A stretch of DNA of 64,000 nt from Rhodoplanes serenus (lineage in GTDB: Bacteria > Pseudomonadota > Alphaproteobacteria > Rhizobiales > Xanthobacteraceae), in contig WNKV01000015.1 in assembly GCA_009720755.1 (NCBI GenBank), positions 95,189 to 159,188 on the forward strand. The letters are read 5' to 3'. Position 1 is the first letter of the stretch, and each line of letters opens with the position of its first letter. The position numbers and the translations under genes were made by a program. This document shows, piece after piece, positions 36,139 through 46,655 of this stretch. The notes under the pieces were generated by a model, which was given only the letters and a program-made list of their open reading frames with translations, made no database searches and was not told where the DNA came from.

Positions 36139-36456
36139 GCGATTTCTGAAAGCCAGCTACTTGGGTGTACCGCGCGGCTGCTCCTCGCCGGCCAATCGGC
36201 AGCAATCGGCGGAACAAAGCACGAAAATGCGTCCCGGTCCGAGTCCAATCGGTGCCAATTTCACCGTTGGCGTTCGCGGGATGATCTCTTCCGAGTCGAA
36301 CGGACGAGACTGAATGTCATGGCGTATTGGAAGCGGCTACGCCCGTCGGAGTTTCCAAACCGTCTTAATCGATCCCCGTATTTCACAGTATTGACCAGTC
36401 GACGCCTCCGTAGTTGCCTCGCGAGTGCCTCGCACGAGCCGACCGGGAGACGAGTC
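36139..36456. other. AT-richer spacer after tRNA-Thr
   Basis: About 320 bases with lower GC than the flanks. Translation in all frames shows no integrase or other recognisable remnant. The abrupt compositional change right at the tRNA 3' end fits an insertion junction. Confidence 0.5.
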
Positions 36457-37014
36457 ATGATCGCCGGCCTGCCGATTGATACATTCACGTCCCTTCATGT
36501 GATCATCAGCCTGACCGGGGTTCTGTCGGGGATCGCTGCGATGGTCGGAATGGCGGCAGGTCTCCGCGTGGCCGGCCTGACATTCGTCTTCCTGATCACC
36601 ACGCTCCTCACCAGCCTCACCGGGTTCCTGTACCCCGTGAATGCCGTGGGCATTCGGCATGTGGTCGGTGTGGCGTCGGTCGCCTTGCTGACTTTGGCGG
36701 CGATCGCACTCTACGGGGCGAAGCTCAAAGGCGGTTGGCGCCCGGCCTATGTCGTTGCAGCCCTGTGCGCGCTCTGGTTCAACACCGCGGCCGCGGTGGT
36801 GCAGGCGTTCCTCAAGATCCCGCTTCTCTCGGAATGGGCCGGAGAGGACACGCAAGCCTGGATACTGACTCTCGAGGTGGGGCTCGGTGGCGTGTTCGTT
36901 CTCGTCGGCGCGCTCGCCTTGTGCCGACGGCCCGCAGGCTGCCGCCCCTCGGCCGACCAGGATCGACCCACGGCTCCGCTGGACGTCGTGCTTCGCGTCC
37001 CCCATCCGCAATAG
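36457..37014 (+). CDS. Hypothetical membrane protein at the island edge
   Basis: A 185-residue membrane protein with about five hydrophobic segments (residues 10-30, 36-60, 64-88, 97-117, 135-160). Motif-like spots are TSLTGFLYPV and LLSEWAGEDTQAW, but I do not recognise a family. GGGAG eight bases before ATG 36457 supports the start. It is convergent with moaA, six bases away, and its codon use is less GC-biased than genes left of the tRNA. It could be a passenger of the island. Confidence 0.7.
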   Translation: MIAGLPIDTFTSLHVIISLTGVLSGIAAMVGMAAGLRVAGLTFVFLITTLLTSLTGFLYPVNAVGIRHVVGVASVALLTLAAIALYGAKLKGGWRPAYVVAALCALWFNTAAAVVQAFLKIPLLSEWAGEDTQAWILTLEVGLGGVFVLVGALALCRRPAGCRPSADQDRPTAPLDVVLRVPHPQ

Positions 37015-37020
37015 CGATGC

Positions 37021-38073
37021 TCAGCCGCCGGTCACGCTCATGTGGCGGGCGAGAGCCGGGCGCTTGCGTCGGCGGTCGATGACGAAGTCGTGGCCCTTCG
37101 GCTTGCGGGCGATGGCGGCGTCGAGCGCCGTGTGCAGCGTCGCCTCGTCCGGCGCGGTGCGCAGCACCGCCCGCAGGTCGGCGGCGTCCTCCTGGCCGAG
37201 GCACATGAACAGCGTGCCCGTGCAGGTGAGGCGCACACGGTTGCACGATTCGCAGAAGTTGTGGGTGAGGGGTGTGATGAAGCCGAGCCGTCCGCCGGTC
37301 TCCGCCACCCGCACGTAGCGGGCCGGGCCGCCGGTGCGATCGTCGGTCTCGGTCAGCGTGAAGCGCTCGGCGAGCCGCGCCCGCACCATCGACAGCGGCA
37401 GGTACTGATCCAGCCGGTTCTCGCCGATGTCGCCGAGCGGCATCACCTCGATGAGCGTGAGGTCCATGCCGGCGCCGTGCGCCCACATCATCAGGTCGGC
37501 GATCTCGTGCTCGTTGACGCCCTTGAGCGCCACCGCGTTGATCTTGACGGCGATGCCGGCGTGCTGCGCGGCCGCGATGCCGGCCTTCACCTGGTCGAGA
37601 TCGCCCCAGCGGGTGATGTCGCGGAACGTCTGCGGATCGAGCGTGTCGAGCGAGACGTTGATGCGGCGCACCCCGCAATCGGCGAGCGCCGCCGCGTGCT
37701 TGTCGAGCTGCGAGCCGTTGGTGGTGAGCGTCAGCTCGTCGAGGGCGCCGGAGGCGAGATGGCGCGACACCTTTCCGAACAGCGTCATGATGCCGCGCCG
37801 GACCAGCGGCTCGCCGCCGGTGATGCGCAGCTTGCGGGTGCCGCGCGCGATGAAGGCGGCGCACAGCCGGTCCAGCTCCTCCAGCGTCAGGATGTCGGCC
37901 TTCGGCAGGAAGGTCATGTGCTCCGACATGCAGTAGACGCAGCGCAGATCGCAGCGGTCGGTCACCGAGACGCGCAGATACGTGATGGCGCGACCGAACG
38001 AATCGACGAGCGGCGATGACGCCGGCTTCCTGTGTGCTGCCGGAAGGCCGATCGGAATCATCGTGCCGTGCAT
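37021..38073 (-). CDS. moaA: GTP 3',8-cyclase MoaA (molybdenum cofactor synthesis)
   Basis: A 350-residue radical-SAM enzyme that makes the first intermediate of molybdopterin from GTP. The N-terminal cluster is CDLRCVYC (Cys41, 45, 48), the C-terminal cluster is Cys274, Cys277 and Cys291 (C-x2-C-x13-C), and the protein ends in the Gly-Gly tail needed for catalysis. It lies 25 bases downstream of the quinol dehydrogenase gene on the same strand, so it is co-expressed with pcr genes and would boost cofactor supply for PcrA. A moaA gene is a regular member of perchlorate islands as I recall them. Confidence 0.95.
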   Translation of the reverse strand: MHGTMIPIGLPAAHRKPASSPLVDSFGRAITYLRVSVTDRCDLRCVYCMSEHMTFLPKADILTLEELDRLCAAFIARGTRKLRITGGEPLVRRGIMTLFGKVSRHLASGALDELTLTTNGSQLDKHAAALADCGVRRINVSLDTLDPQTFRDITRWGDLDQVKAGIAAAQHAGIAVKINAVALKGVNEHEIADLMMWAHGAGMDLTLIEVMPLGDIGENRLDQYLPLSMVRARLAERFTLTETDDRTGGPARYVRVAETGGRLGFITPLTHNFCESCNRVRLTCTGTLFMCLGQEDAADLRAVLRTAPDEATLHTALDAAIARKPKGHDFVIDRRRKRPALARHMSVTGG

Positions 38074-38098
38074 GAGACCCTCCGGCTCTCGTCGCCCA

Positions 38099-39898
38099 TC
38101 ATCGCCGCGACGGGGCGATCGAGGTGATCGGCAGCTCCGAGGTGGCCCCATCCAGGGCCAGCCGCAGCTCCAGCGAAACGTGATGGAAGCGCGCATCCGC
38201 GAAGTCGTCGTGCACGGCGAAGCCGACCGTGTACACGGCACCGGGGACGATGCCGATTTCGCCGGAGCCCGACGGCTTCAACGGGCGCCGCAGGGTCGCG
38301 ACCCACCGATCGCCGACCTGCGCGATGCTCCCGGTGATCGGAACGCCGCCTTCCATCAGACGCTGCGCCAGGACGCTGCCGGACTCGGCCGGACGGCCGG
38401 GGCGCAGGCGCAAGAGCTCCATGCGGGTTCCGGCGGCGCGCAAGGCCGCGAGATCGGACGCCGGCTTGACCACGATGCCACCGCCGCGCGGCCCGTCCTT
38501 GCCTTGTAGATCGATCCGCTCGCGCGAATCGGCCAGATACTTGGTGAGGCCCTGGGCGATGGTCGCGTCGCGCGCATCGGCGAGGAGGCCCGGCGCCGCC
38601 GCGGGATCGACCCGGGCCGCGTCCGGCATCGAGCGCACGTCGTGATGGCAGGTGACCCAGCATCCGCCCTGCTCGGCGCGCGCGACAGCCGGACCGGCGA
38701 CCATCATCGACAGCTTGCTGGCGTGCTGCGGGTCCATCTTGCCGCCTTCGACGAACGGCACGGGCGCGTGCGGCGTGTCGCTCCACTCGAAGCGGAGAAA
38801 GAGATCGGAGCCGTCCTGGGCCGCCTGGACCGAGAGGTCGATCCACGGGCGCTTGCCGGGGATCGGCGTCGGCTCGTTCTTGGTGCCCGACACGAGCTTG
38901 CTGCCGATGTCTTTGACCTCCTTGCCGTGACACTCGCTGCACCGCTCTCCCGTGCGCAGGAAGCCGCGGGCGCCGGTGTGATCGCGCGCCACCTGAATCC
39001 ACTCGAACGAGCTGACGCCGGGATAGAACAGCGTCACGGTCTTGGCCGGCACGACGGCCCAGTCGACCCCGAAAGTGTCGACCGCTGCCGCACCGGAATC
39101 GCCACTCGCCTTGCGGGCAAGCTCCGCCTCGATGCGTGTCCGCAGCGCCTGCTCGGCGGCCCGGGCGGCCTCGTCGCGCGCCTTCGCCTCCGCCTCCTCG
39201 CGGGCCGTGACGCGCGCCAATCCGTCGATGAAGGTCGGCGGAATCGGACGAATGAAGGCCGGATTCGGCTTTTCGAGCGCCTCGATCTGGGTCATCGTCA
39301 GGCGCTCGCGCGGACTGTTGTGGGCGATGCCCTTATGGCAATCGATGCAGGTCTGGCCCGACGTGAAGGCGTCCAGATGGACCTTTCTGGCACGCGGCTT
39401 CTGGAACTCGGGGTTCATCGACTGGAGGGTATGGCAGTTCCGGCATTCGAGCGAGTCCGTCTGCTTCATCCGGTCCCACACATGGGTGGCGAGCTCCAGC
39501 CGCTTCGCTTCGAACTTCTCCTTCGTGTCGATGGTGCCGAGCATCCAGTGCCACAGCTCGTTGGTGGCCTGCACCTTGCGCATCATCTTGGGGAACCACT
39601 CCTTCGGGACGTGACAGTCGGAGCAGGTCGCCTTCACGCCGGTGCGGTTCTGATAGTGGATCGTCGTCGCGTACTCCTTATAGACGAAGTCGCGCATCAC
39701 GTGGCATCCGGTGCAGAACTCGAGCGTGTTGGTGGCTTCTACGGCGGTGTGGAAGGCACCCCAGAACAGCACGCCGCCGATGAACCCGGCGGCCACGAGC
39801 CCTGCGAGAATCCACCGCGAGACGGGCCGTGCGAGCCAGCCGGTGATCCTGCGGACGATGGACCATCGAGCCGCAGGCGCTGCCTTCAGTTCCGACAT
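38099..39898 (-). CDS. NapC/NirT-type multihaem quinol dehydrogenase fused to an ethylbenzene-dehydrogenase-type haem domain
   Basis: A 599-residue membrane-anchored cytochrome. One membrane segment (about residues 28-50) is followed by a NapC-like tetrahaem domain with CTGCH (62-66), CSDCH (92-96), CRNCH (152-156) and CIDCH (184-188). A charged Ala/Glu-rich helix (about 228-266) links to a second half that resembles the haem-binding domain of ethylbenzene dehydrogenase gamma-type proteins, with a fifth motif CSECH (320-324) and an unusual CWVTCH (413-418, three residues between the cysteines). It would oxidise quinol and pass electrons to periplasmic carriers. The gene lies between pcrD and moaA. 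Role as quinol oxidase for perchlorate reductase is inferred from context. Confidence 0.88.
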   Translation of the reverse strand: MSELKAAPAARWSIVRRITGWLARPVSRWILAGLVAAGFIGGVLFWGAFHTAVEATNTLEFCTGCHVMRDFVYKEYATTIHYQNRTGVKATCSDCHVPKEWFPKMMRKVQATNELWHWMLGTIDTKEKFEAKRLELATHVWDRMKQTDSLECRNCHTLQSMNPEFQKPRARKVHLDAFTSGQTCIDCHKGIAHNSPRERLTMTQIEALEKPNPAFIRPIPPTFIDGLARVTAREEAEAKARDEAARAAEQALRTRIEAELARKASGDSGAAAVDTFGVDWAVVPAKTVTLFYPGVSSFEWIQVARDHTGARGFLRTGERCSECHGKEVKDIGSKLVSGTKNEPTPIPGKRPWIDLSVQAAQDGSDLFLRFEWSDTPHAPVPFVEGGKMDPQHASKLSMMVAGPAVARAEQGGCWVTCHHDVRSMPDAARVDPAAAPGLLADARDATIAQGLTKYLADSRERIDLQGKDGPRGGGIVVKPASDLAALRAAGTRMELLRLRPGRPAESGSVLAQRLMEGGVPITGSIAQVGDRWVATLRRPLKPSGSGEIGIVPGAVYTVGFAVHDDFADARFHHVSLELRLALDGATSELPITSIAPSRR

Positions 39899-39926
39899 GA
39901 TCACTCCGTCGAGCTCGCTCGCCTGG

Positions 39927-40583
39927 TCAGGCCGCCGCCGCGCCGAGCCGGCGCGCCACCGCGACCGCCTCCGCCTCGACGAAGCAACGGGCACAGCGGA
40001 CGAGCCCGCGATAGAACGGCGCGACGAAGTCGCCCGGCGTGCCGTCCATGGCGACCAGGAACGGCACGAGATGGCGACCGAGAAAATCGTATTGCGCCCG
40101 CTGGTAGGGCCTCGCGTCGAGCGCCTGCTCGATCGCCTGCGCTTCCTTGGCGACGAGAAACCGAAGGAACTCGAGCTCGGCCGTCAGGGTGTCGACGAAG
40201 TCTCGCGGCTTCTCACTGGGCACGAGCCCGAAATGCCGATAGAAGGCGTCGATCTCGAGCAGCAGGTCCGCGCGCGGGCGATCGGTCACGTAGTCGCCCT
40301 CGTAGAGGGAGAGCGGCGGCTTTCGTGGGCCGGTCTCGAACGTCGCCAGATAATGCCCTTCCAGAGTCACGAGATCGTCCACCCGCGTCCCCAGATCGCT
40401 GCGGACGCTCGCGAGCGCCGCAATCAGATCGGGATGGACATCGATGACGAGATCGACCACGTCGAAGCCGAAATCTCCGGCCTCGATGTCGTCGAGCAGC
40501 TCGGCGCCCGGATAGGCGAAGCCGCGCGCCAGCTCCCCGTAGATACTGCTCCGCACGACGGCGGACCGCGACGTCTCCGACAT
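39927..40583 (-). CDS. pcrD: TorD/DmsD-family chaperone for perchlorate reductase
   Basis: A 218-residue cytoplasmic chaperone of the TorD/NarJ superfamily, all-helical, with the hallmark PLSLYEGDYV (residues 89-98) and a following ELEFLRFLVAKEAQA helix. Such proteins hold the molybdoenzyme apo-protein until cofactor insertion and bind its Tat signal. PcrA here has a Tat signal and the gene lies next to pcrC in the order pcrABCD, so it is called PcrD by position and family. Confidence 0.85.
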   Translation of the reverse strand: MSETSRSAVVRSSIYGELARGFAYPGAELLDDIEAGDFGFDVVDLVIDVHPDLIAALASVRSDLGTRVDDLVTLEGHYLATFETGPRKPPLSLYEGDYVTDRPRADLLLEIDAFYRHFGLVPSEKPRDFVDTLTAELEFLRFLVAKEAQAIEQALDARPYQRAQYDFLGRHLVPFLVAMDGTPGDFVAPFYRGLVRCARCFVEAEAVAVARRLGAAAA

Positions 40584-40602
40584 GGCGAATTGTCCTCGTC
40601 TC

Positions 40603-41307
40603 TCAGTCCGGGTCCTTGGCGTCGGCCTGGAGCTGGCCCCGGATGGCGGGCACCGGCTCGCCGATGAACACGTTCTTCAGCTTGAAATGCTCATGCACGC
40701 CGGTCCCGGGCCCCGAGCGCAGGACCTCCTTGTCGTAGTCGAAGGCGTATTTGGGATCGAGGGCGGGCGTGAACACCTTGAACGGCGGGTGCGCGCCGGC
40801 GAAACCAGAGCCTTCGTAGTTGAGATGACAGGTCGCGCAGGCGGTCTTGTAGTCGAAGTTCTGGCCGAGCTTCACGAGCGTCTCGCGGGCGGTCTCGCCC
40901 TTGCCGGTCTTCCAGCGCTCTTCGGCGTTGCCGTGCTCGACGCGGAACTTGGCTCCGGCGCCGTGGCACGACTCGCAGCCAACCACGGCGAAATTCTTGT
41001 GCTCGGAAGCCGGCGTGCTCACCGAGAAGCCGCCCGGATTCCCGAAGCCCGTGGTATGGCAGCCGACGCAGGCCGCATCGGCCGTGTAGTCCTTGTTCGG
41101 GTCGAGCTTGCCCTTCTGCTTGGCGTCCGCCTTGACCTTAGGCTTCAGCGACTCGAACGCCTTGGCGTGCGAGGTCTGGGCCCAGCTCTCGGCCTGATCG
41201 ATGTGGCATTTGCGGCAGACGCTCACGCCCTCGAAGTCCTGGCCGCGCGCCAAGCCCCGACCGAACAGGATCGCCAGCGCGACACCGATCGGCAGGATGT
41301 TCTTCAT
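40603..41307 (-). CDS. pcrC: Periplasmic tetrahaem cytochrome c of perchlorate reductase
   Basis: A 234-residue exported protein with a signal peptide (residues 1-22, ending RGLARGQ) and four haem motifs: CRKCH (31-35), CVGCH (80-84), CESCH (111-115) and CATCH (157-161). The layout matches cytochrome c554-like tetrahaem proteins, the family given for PcrC. It would carry electrons from the membrane quinol dehydrogenase to PcrB. GGAGGAGG precedes its ATG. It lies 49 bases after pcrB and 19 bases before pcrD. Confidence 0.88.
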   Translation of the reverse strand: MKNILPIGVALAILFGRGLARGQDFEGVSVCRKCHIDQAESWAQTSHAKAFESLKPKVKADAKQKGKLDPNKDYTADAACVGCHTTGFGNPGGFSVSTPASEHKNFAVVGCESCHGAGAKFRVEHGNAEERWKTGKGETARETLVKLGQNFDYKTACATCHLNYEGSGFAGAHPPFKVFTPALDPKYAFDYDKEVLRSGPGTGVHEHFKLKNVFIGEPVPAIRGQLQADAKDPD

Positions 41308-41356
41308 TCTTCCTCCTCCGGAGCCCTCGCCCCGATCCCGTTCGTCCGGCTCGAGG

Positions 41357-42379
41357 TCACGTCAGCGGGTTCAGCATCATGTCGGCGCTGCGCCGACCGA
41401 TCATGATGTCCATCAGCTCCGACGGCTGGCTCATGAGCCGCTTGCCGCGCTCGTCGTTGAGGACCTTCATCACGCGCGGCACGTCGTTCCCGAACAGCTT
41501 GACCAGATACTCGAGAGGAATCTTCTTGTCTGTGCGGAGATTGCCCTGGGCGTCCTCGATCGCCGGGCCGAGAACCGGCGGGATGTAGAACATGTTCGGC
41601 TCGGTGCCGCGCTCACCGTAGAGCGGCAATCCGACCTTCCACACCTTGACGAGCTTGTGGACCGAGCTCGCCGTGTCCTCCATGAAGCCGACATGCATGG
41701 CGCGGCCGACGCACTGGGCGACGCACGCCGTGGCGACGCCCTTCTCGATGCGCGGATAGCAGCCGATGCACTTGCTCGCCTTCTGGGTCGCCGTGTTGAA
41801 GTAGGTCTTGTCGTAGGGACAGGCCTGGACGCAGTTGCGCGCCGCCTTGCACTTGGTCTGATCGACCAGGACGACACCGTCGGTGGCGCGCTTGTAGATG
41901 GCGTCGTTCGGGCACGCCTCCAGGCAGGCCGGCTTGCTGCAATGATTGCAGTGACGCGGCAGGTAGAAGTAGTAGTTGTTGGGATAGGCCCCTTCGCCCT
42001 GGTCCTCGTCGAAGTTCGGAGCCCACGACGCGAAGCCCGAGCCGCTCGCGGCCGGACGCGGGCGCACCCGGCCGGGGACGCCCTCGAAGAGCCTTGCCTC
42101 ATAATCGAACTCGAACGGCACGCCGTAGTCGCCGGCGGTCGGCATCCGGCCACGCTGAACTTCGCCGGCGGCGTTGAAGCCGCCGCCCTCGTTCTCCCAG
42201 TTGCGCGGATAGCCCTTGCCCGGGCGCGTCTCGACATTGCGCCAATAGATCGGCTCCTCGCCTCTCTGATTGGTCCACAGCTTCTTGCAGGCGACCGTGC
42301 AGGTCTGGCAGCCGATGCACTTGTTGAGGTCGACCACGAAGGAGAGCTGCTTCTGCGGTTTGGTGATCTGTTTGGCCAT
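41357..42379 (-). CDS. pcrB: Perchlorate reductase beta subunit (four-cluster Fe-S protein)
   Basis: A 340-residue Fe-S subunit of the NarH/EbdB/PcrB type. Cysteine groups are C21-x2-C24-x2-C27-x3-C31, C144-x2-C147-x4-C152-x3-C156, C177-x5-C183-x3-C187 and C204-x2-C207 with C219 and C223, enough for four clusters. The protein has no signal peptide, as expected for export together with the Tat-signal subunit PcrA. It passes electrons from PcrC to PcrA. Length fits PcrB/SerB/ClrB (about 330-350). It lies 73 bases downstream of pcrA. Confidence 0.92.
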   Translation of the reverse strand: MAKQITKPQKQLSFVVDLNKCIGCQTCTVACKKLWTNQRGEEPIYWRNVETRPGKGYPRNWENEGGGFNAAGEVQRGRMPTAGDYGVPFEFDYEARLFEGVPGRVRPRPAASGSGFASWAPNFDEDQGEGAYPNNYYFYLPRHCNHCSKPACLEACPNDAIYKRATDGVVLVDQTKCKAARNCVQACPYDKTYFNTATQKASKCIGCYPRIEKGVATACVAQCVGRAMHVGFMEDTASSVHKLVKVWKVGLPLYGERGTEPNMFYIPPVLGPAIEDAQGNLRTDKKIPLEYLVKLFGNDVPRVMKVLNDERGKRLMSQPSELMDIMIGRRSADMMLNPLT

Positions 42380-42452
42380 GATCGTCGTCCTCGAAACCCT
42401 GGTTCGGGGACGGCGCGCCGCCGAGGGCGGCCGTCCCGTGGCGTCCTGCCGT

Positions 42453-45254
42453 TCAGCTCGGGATCACTCCCGTGTAGCGGCGCACCTGAACGCGCGCGTC
42501 ACGCTGGGTTCCGCCGGGGCCGTAGTAGTTTGGCCGGAACAGCAGATGGCCGTAGTTGCCGACCAGGCTCGTCGGATTGATGCGGATCGGGCAGACGCTC
42601 TGGGTCGAGCCTTCGATCAGATCCATGTAGAGCTCGGGCGTGTGGCACATGGTGACCCGCCCCTCGGGCTCCCGATTGTGGATCTTCACCCGGCAGATCA
42701 TCCGGCCGTGCTCGTTCCACACCTCGGCCCAGTCGTTGTCGCGCAGGCCGCGGGCCTTCGCCTCCCCGGGCGGCATCTCCAGCAGAGGGCCACCGCGCTG
42801 GAGCCGCAGCATCAGCACATTGTCCTTGAAGGTGGAATGGATGGCGTGGCGGCTGTGCGGCGTGTTGAACCGCAGCGGGAAGTTGTCGGCATCGACCGGC
42901 GCCTTGTAGACCGGCAGCTCGACGCCCATCTCGATGAACCAGTCGTGATCGATGTAGAACTGCTGTCGGCCGGTGAGGGTCGGCCACGGCTTCTTGCTCT
43001 CGGTATAGAACTGGAACGGGGTGTAGGGCACGCCCTCCCGGATGGGCGAGGTCCAGTTCGCCTTGAAGCGCTGAGGCCGCTCGCGGATCATGTCGAGCGT
43101 GATGCCCTTGGTGGCCGGCGCGTTGTCCAGGATGAACTGTGCCGCCTGGGCGGCGCTTTCCAGCTTGCCGTTGTCGGTTTGCTGCGCATAGAGGGTGGAG
43201 AAGTCGCGGGAGACGTTGAACTGCTCGTCGAAGACCCGCGACATCCCGCGCTCGATCGCACGGTCCTGCATCTTCTTGGCGAGCAGCGCGAACACGTCCC
43301 AGTCGTGCTTCGATTCGAACATCGGCGGGATCGCCGGCTCGGTCATATGGACGAAGGTGTGCTCCTCCGTCATCTGCAAGTCGAGCTTCTCGTACCAGTG
43401 CGCGGCCGGCAGCACGATGTCGGAGTAGAGCGCCGTCGAGTCCATGCGCAGGTTGAGATTGACGATCAGGTCGAGCTTCGGCCACAGGTTCTGGAGGACG
43501 TATTTCTGGCCCTTGGCCTGATTCAGGAAGTTGCCGCGGTAGACGATGAACACCTTCGGATCGCGGCCCTCGCGGGGATAGAGCGGCATCATCCGCTGAT
43601 CGAGGCTGGCGCGCAGATACTTGCGGGTGTCGATGCCGACCGTCTCCATGGCGTCGTAAGCGTCGGCGTGAACGTAGGTCCAGATCGTCGTCTGCGTGAA
43701 GCGATGGCGCGCCGCGCCCTGCGGGAACGACAGCGCCAGCACGCCCGGCACCGCGACCGGCTTCCATTGGCCGATATAGTGGTTGACGCCGCCGCCATTG
43801 CGGCCCTCGTTGCCGGTCAGCGACGACAGCAGATGGAAGGCGCGGATCTCGATGTCGCTCCAGTACCAGTGATTGGTACCGCCGCCGCTGATGATCATCG
43901 CCGGCTTGGTGGTCCCGTACGCCTTGGCGAGATCGACGATCGCCTTCTCGGCGACGCCGGTGATCTCCGACACCTTCTTGGGCGTGTAGTCGCGCAGGAT
44001 GCGCTCGGCGTAGAGCGCGTAGACCGGCTTCACGTCGACCGACTTGCCGTCCTTGAGCGTAGCCTTGAAGCTGCCGTCGAGCGCCGGATCGAGATCACCG
44101 AGTGCGATCGTGCCATCCGGGAAGGTGAGTGTGTTCCGCCCCAGATAGGCAGGCTGCGCGGCCGGTCGACCGCCGGGCGGCTCCTCGCCCCAGCAGCCCT
44201 TGGCGAGCACGGGCTTCTTGGTCTTGACATCCCACACGTAGAACTTCGCGGCCGAGCCGCCCTGCACGAGGTCGGCCTCGCGCAGGAACTTCTTGGTGTC
44301 CGTGCGGACCAGATAGGGAAGGTCGGTCTGCTCCTTGACGTTGGCGACGTCGACCAGCTTGTCGCGTATCAGGACGTGCGCCATGCCGAGCGCCAGCGCC
44401 GTGTCGGTGCCGGGCTTCGGGTGAATCCAGGTGTCGGCCTTGATGGTCGTCGCATTGTAGTCCGGCGCGATGCTGACGATCTTGCTGCCGTTGAGGGCCG
44501 CCTCGTTGATGAAATGCGCATCGGGAATGCGGGTGACGGCCGGGCTCGACCCCCACAACAGGATCAGCTTGGCGTTGAACCAGTCCGCCGCCTCGGCGGT
44601 ATCACCCTGGACGCCGCAGGTCTGCGTCTGGCCGGTGGGGTGGTCGCCGTACCAATCGAAGAAGGTGTGGGTGTGGGCACCGATCAGATGGGCGAAGCGA
44701 TGCCCGGCCGAGAACGACACCGGCGCGACCGCCGGCACCGGCGTATAGACGCTGATGCAGTCCACGGCATGGTCCCGGATGGTGTCGAGCATCTTGTCGG
44801 CGATGATGCCGAGCGCCTCGTCCCAGCTGGCGCGGCGCCATTTTCCTTCGCCGCGCGCGCCGGTGCGGATCAGCGGATACTTCACGCGGTGCGGCCCGTA
44901 GAGATAGTCCGTCCCGCAGGCGCCCTTGTTGCAGCCACGCGGGTTGTATTCGGGGACCCCCGTCAGCGAGGGCATGTCCTTCGACGCCTCCTCGCGGACC
45001 ACGATGCCGTTCTTGGTGTAGACCCAGTGCGGACAGGCGCCCGTGCAGTTGATCAGATGCGCGCCGCGCGTCTTGGTGTCCCAGCTCCACTTGTCACGAT
45101 AGAGCTGCTCCCAGCCGGCATAGTCGTGCTGCATCTGCGGCGACGCGGCCGGTGCCTGGGCCAGAGCCTTCAATGCGAACGGACCGCTGAACAGCGTGCC
45201 CAGATACGCGGCACCGCCCAATCTCAGCAGATCCCTGCGGTTCGTCTTCGACAT
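42453..45254 (-). CDS. pcrA: Perchlorate reductase catalytic subunit (type II DMSO reductase family)
   Basis: A 933-residue periplasmic molybdoenzyme. The N-terminus is a Tat signal (NRRDLLRLGG, cleavage near residue 33, ALAQA). The N-terminal Fe-S site is His66-x3-Cys70-x3-Cys74-x33-Cys108, the His-containing FS0 cluster typical of NarG and type II enzymes. The probable molybdenum ligand is Asp204 in DWYGDHPTGQ, and ADWFNAKLILLWGSSP follows as in NarG. Trp497 in YIGQWK is a candidate for the aromatic gate described for PcrA. Chlorate, selenate or nitrate reductase cannot be excluded by motif alone, but the adjacent chlorite dismutase, PcrC-type cytochrome and gene order argue for perchlorate/chlorate. 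Ribosome site GGGAG precedes the ATG. Confidence 0.92.
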   Translation of the reverse strand: MSKTNRRDLLRLGGAAYLGTLFSGPFALKALAQAPAASPQMQHDYAGWEQLYRDKWSWDTKTRGAHLINCTGACPHWVYTKNGIVVREEASKDMPSLTGVPEYNPRGCNKGACGTDYLYGPHRVKYPLIRTGARGEGKWRRASWDEALGIIADKMLDTIRDHAVDCISVYTPVPAVAPVSFSAGHRFAHLIGAHTHTFFDWYGDHPTGQTQTCGVQGDTAEAADWFNAKLILLWGSSPAVTRIPDAHFINEAALNGSKIVSIAPDYNATTIKADTWIHPKPGTDTALALGMAHVLIRDKLVDVANVKEQTDLPYLVRTDTKKFLREADLVQGGSAAKFYVWDVKTKKPVLAKGCWGEEPPGGRPAAQPAYLGRNTLTFPDGTIALGDLDPALDGSFKATLKDGKSVDVKPVYALYAERILRDYTPKKVSEITGVAEKAIVDLAKAYGTTKPAMIISGGGTNHWYWSDIEIRAFHLLSSLTGNEGRNGGGVNHYIGQWKPVAVPGVLALSFPQGAARHRFTQTTIWTYVHADAYDAMETVGIDTRKYLRASLDQRMMPLYPREGRDPKVFIVYRGNFLNQAKGQKYVLQNLWPKLDLIVNLNLRMDSTALYSDIVLPAAHWYEKLDLQMTEEHTFVHMTEPAIPPMFESKHDWDVFALLAKKMQDRAIERGMSRVFDEQFNVSRDFSTLYAQQTDNGKLESAAQAAQFILDNAPATKGITLDMIRERPQRFKANWTSPIREGVPYTPFQFYTESKKPWPTLTGRQQFYIDHDWFIEMGVELPVYKAPVDADNFPLRFNTPHSRHAIHSTFKDNVLMLRLQRGGPLLEMPPGEAKARGLRDNDWAEVWNEHGRMICRVKIHNREPEGRVTMCHTPELYMDLIEGSTQSVCPIRINPTSLVGNYGHLLFRPNYYGPGGTQRDARVQVRRYTGVIPS

Positions 45255-45486
45255 GGAGCATCTCCCGGCGGAAGAGTTTGACAGGATGTCGCGCGCGCGA
45301 CGACGTCACGCGCACACGAGGGCCGGCCCGTCGAAACGGGATGGATCGCAGACGGGGTGGCGAGCCAGACTGGGTTGTAACGTCGCGGACATGTCAGAGC
45401 GTGTCGGATCGCGGTCGTCACGAGCGTTCGACGGAGGACTGGTGCCGGTCCGCGCGCGCGGACCGGCGGATCGAAGGGGGTACCGG

Positions 45487-45513
45487 CCGCGGCGGCAGCA
45501 GGCGCCACCGCGG
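45487..45513 (-). terminator. Hairpin after cld
   Basis: On the minus strand CCGCGGTGGC pairs with GCCGCCGCGG (ten pairs, one G-U; 45504-45513 with 45487-45496), loop of seven. It begins 12 bases after the cld stop. No T-run follows, so it may only reduce read-through into pcrA or stabilise the cld mRNA. Confidence 0.45.
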
Positions 45514-45524
45514 CTGACGACCGA

Positions 45525-46655
<1,131 letters not shown>

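Noticed and set aside
36261..36488. Basic minus-strand open frame after tRNA-Thr as an integrase remnant
   Set aside because: No tyrosine-recombinase motif (R-H-R-Y) or other recognisable stretch is present.
42270..45281. A plus-strand open frame of about 1000 codons opposite pcrA
   Set aside because: Antisense shadow; the minus strand encodes a full-length molybdoenzyme with all motifs.
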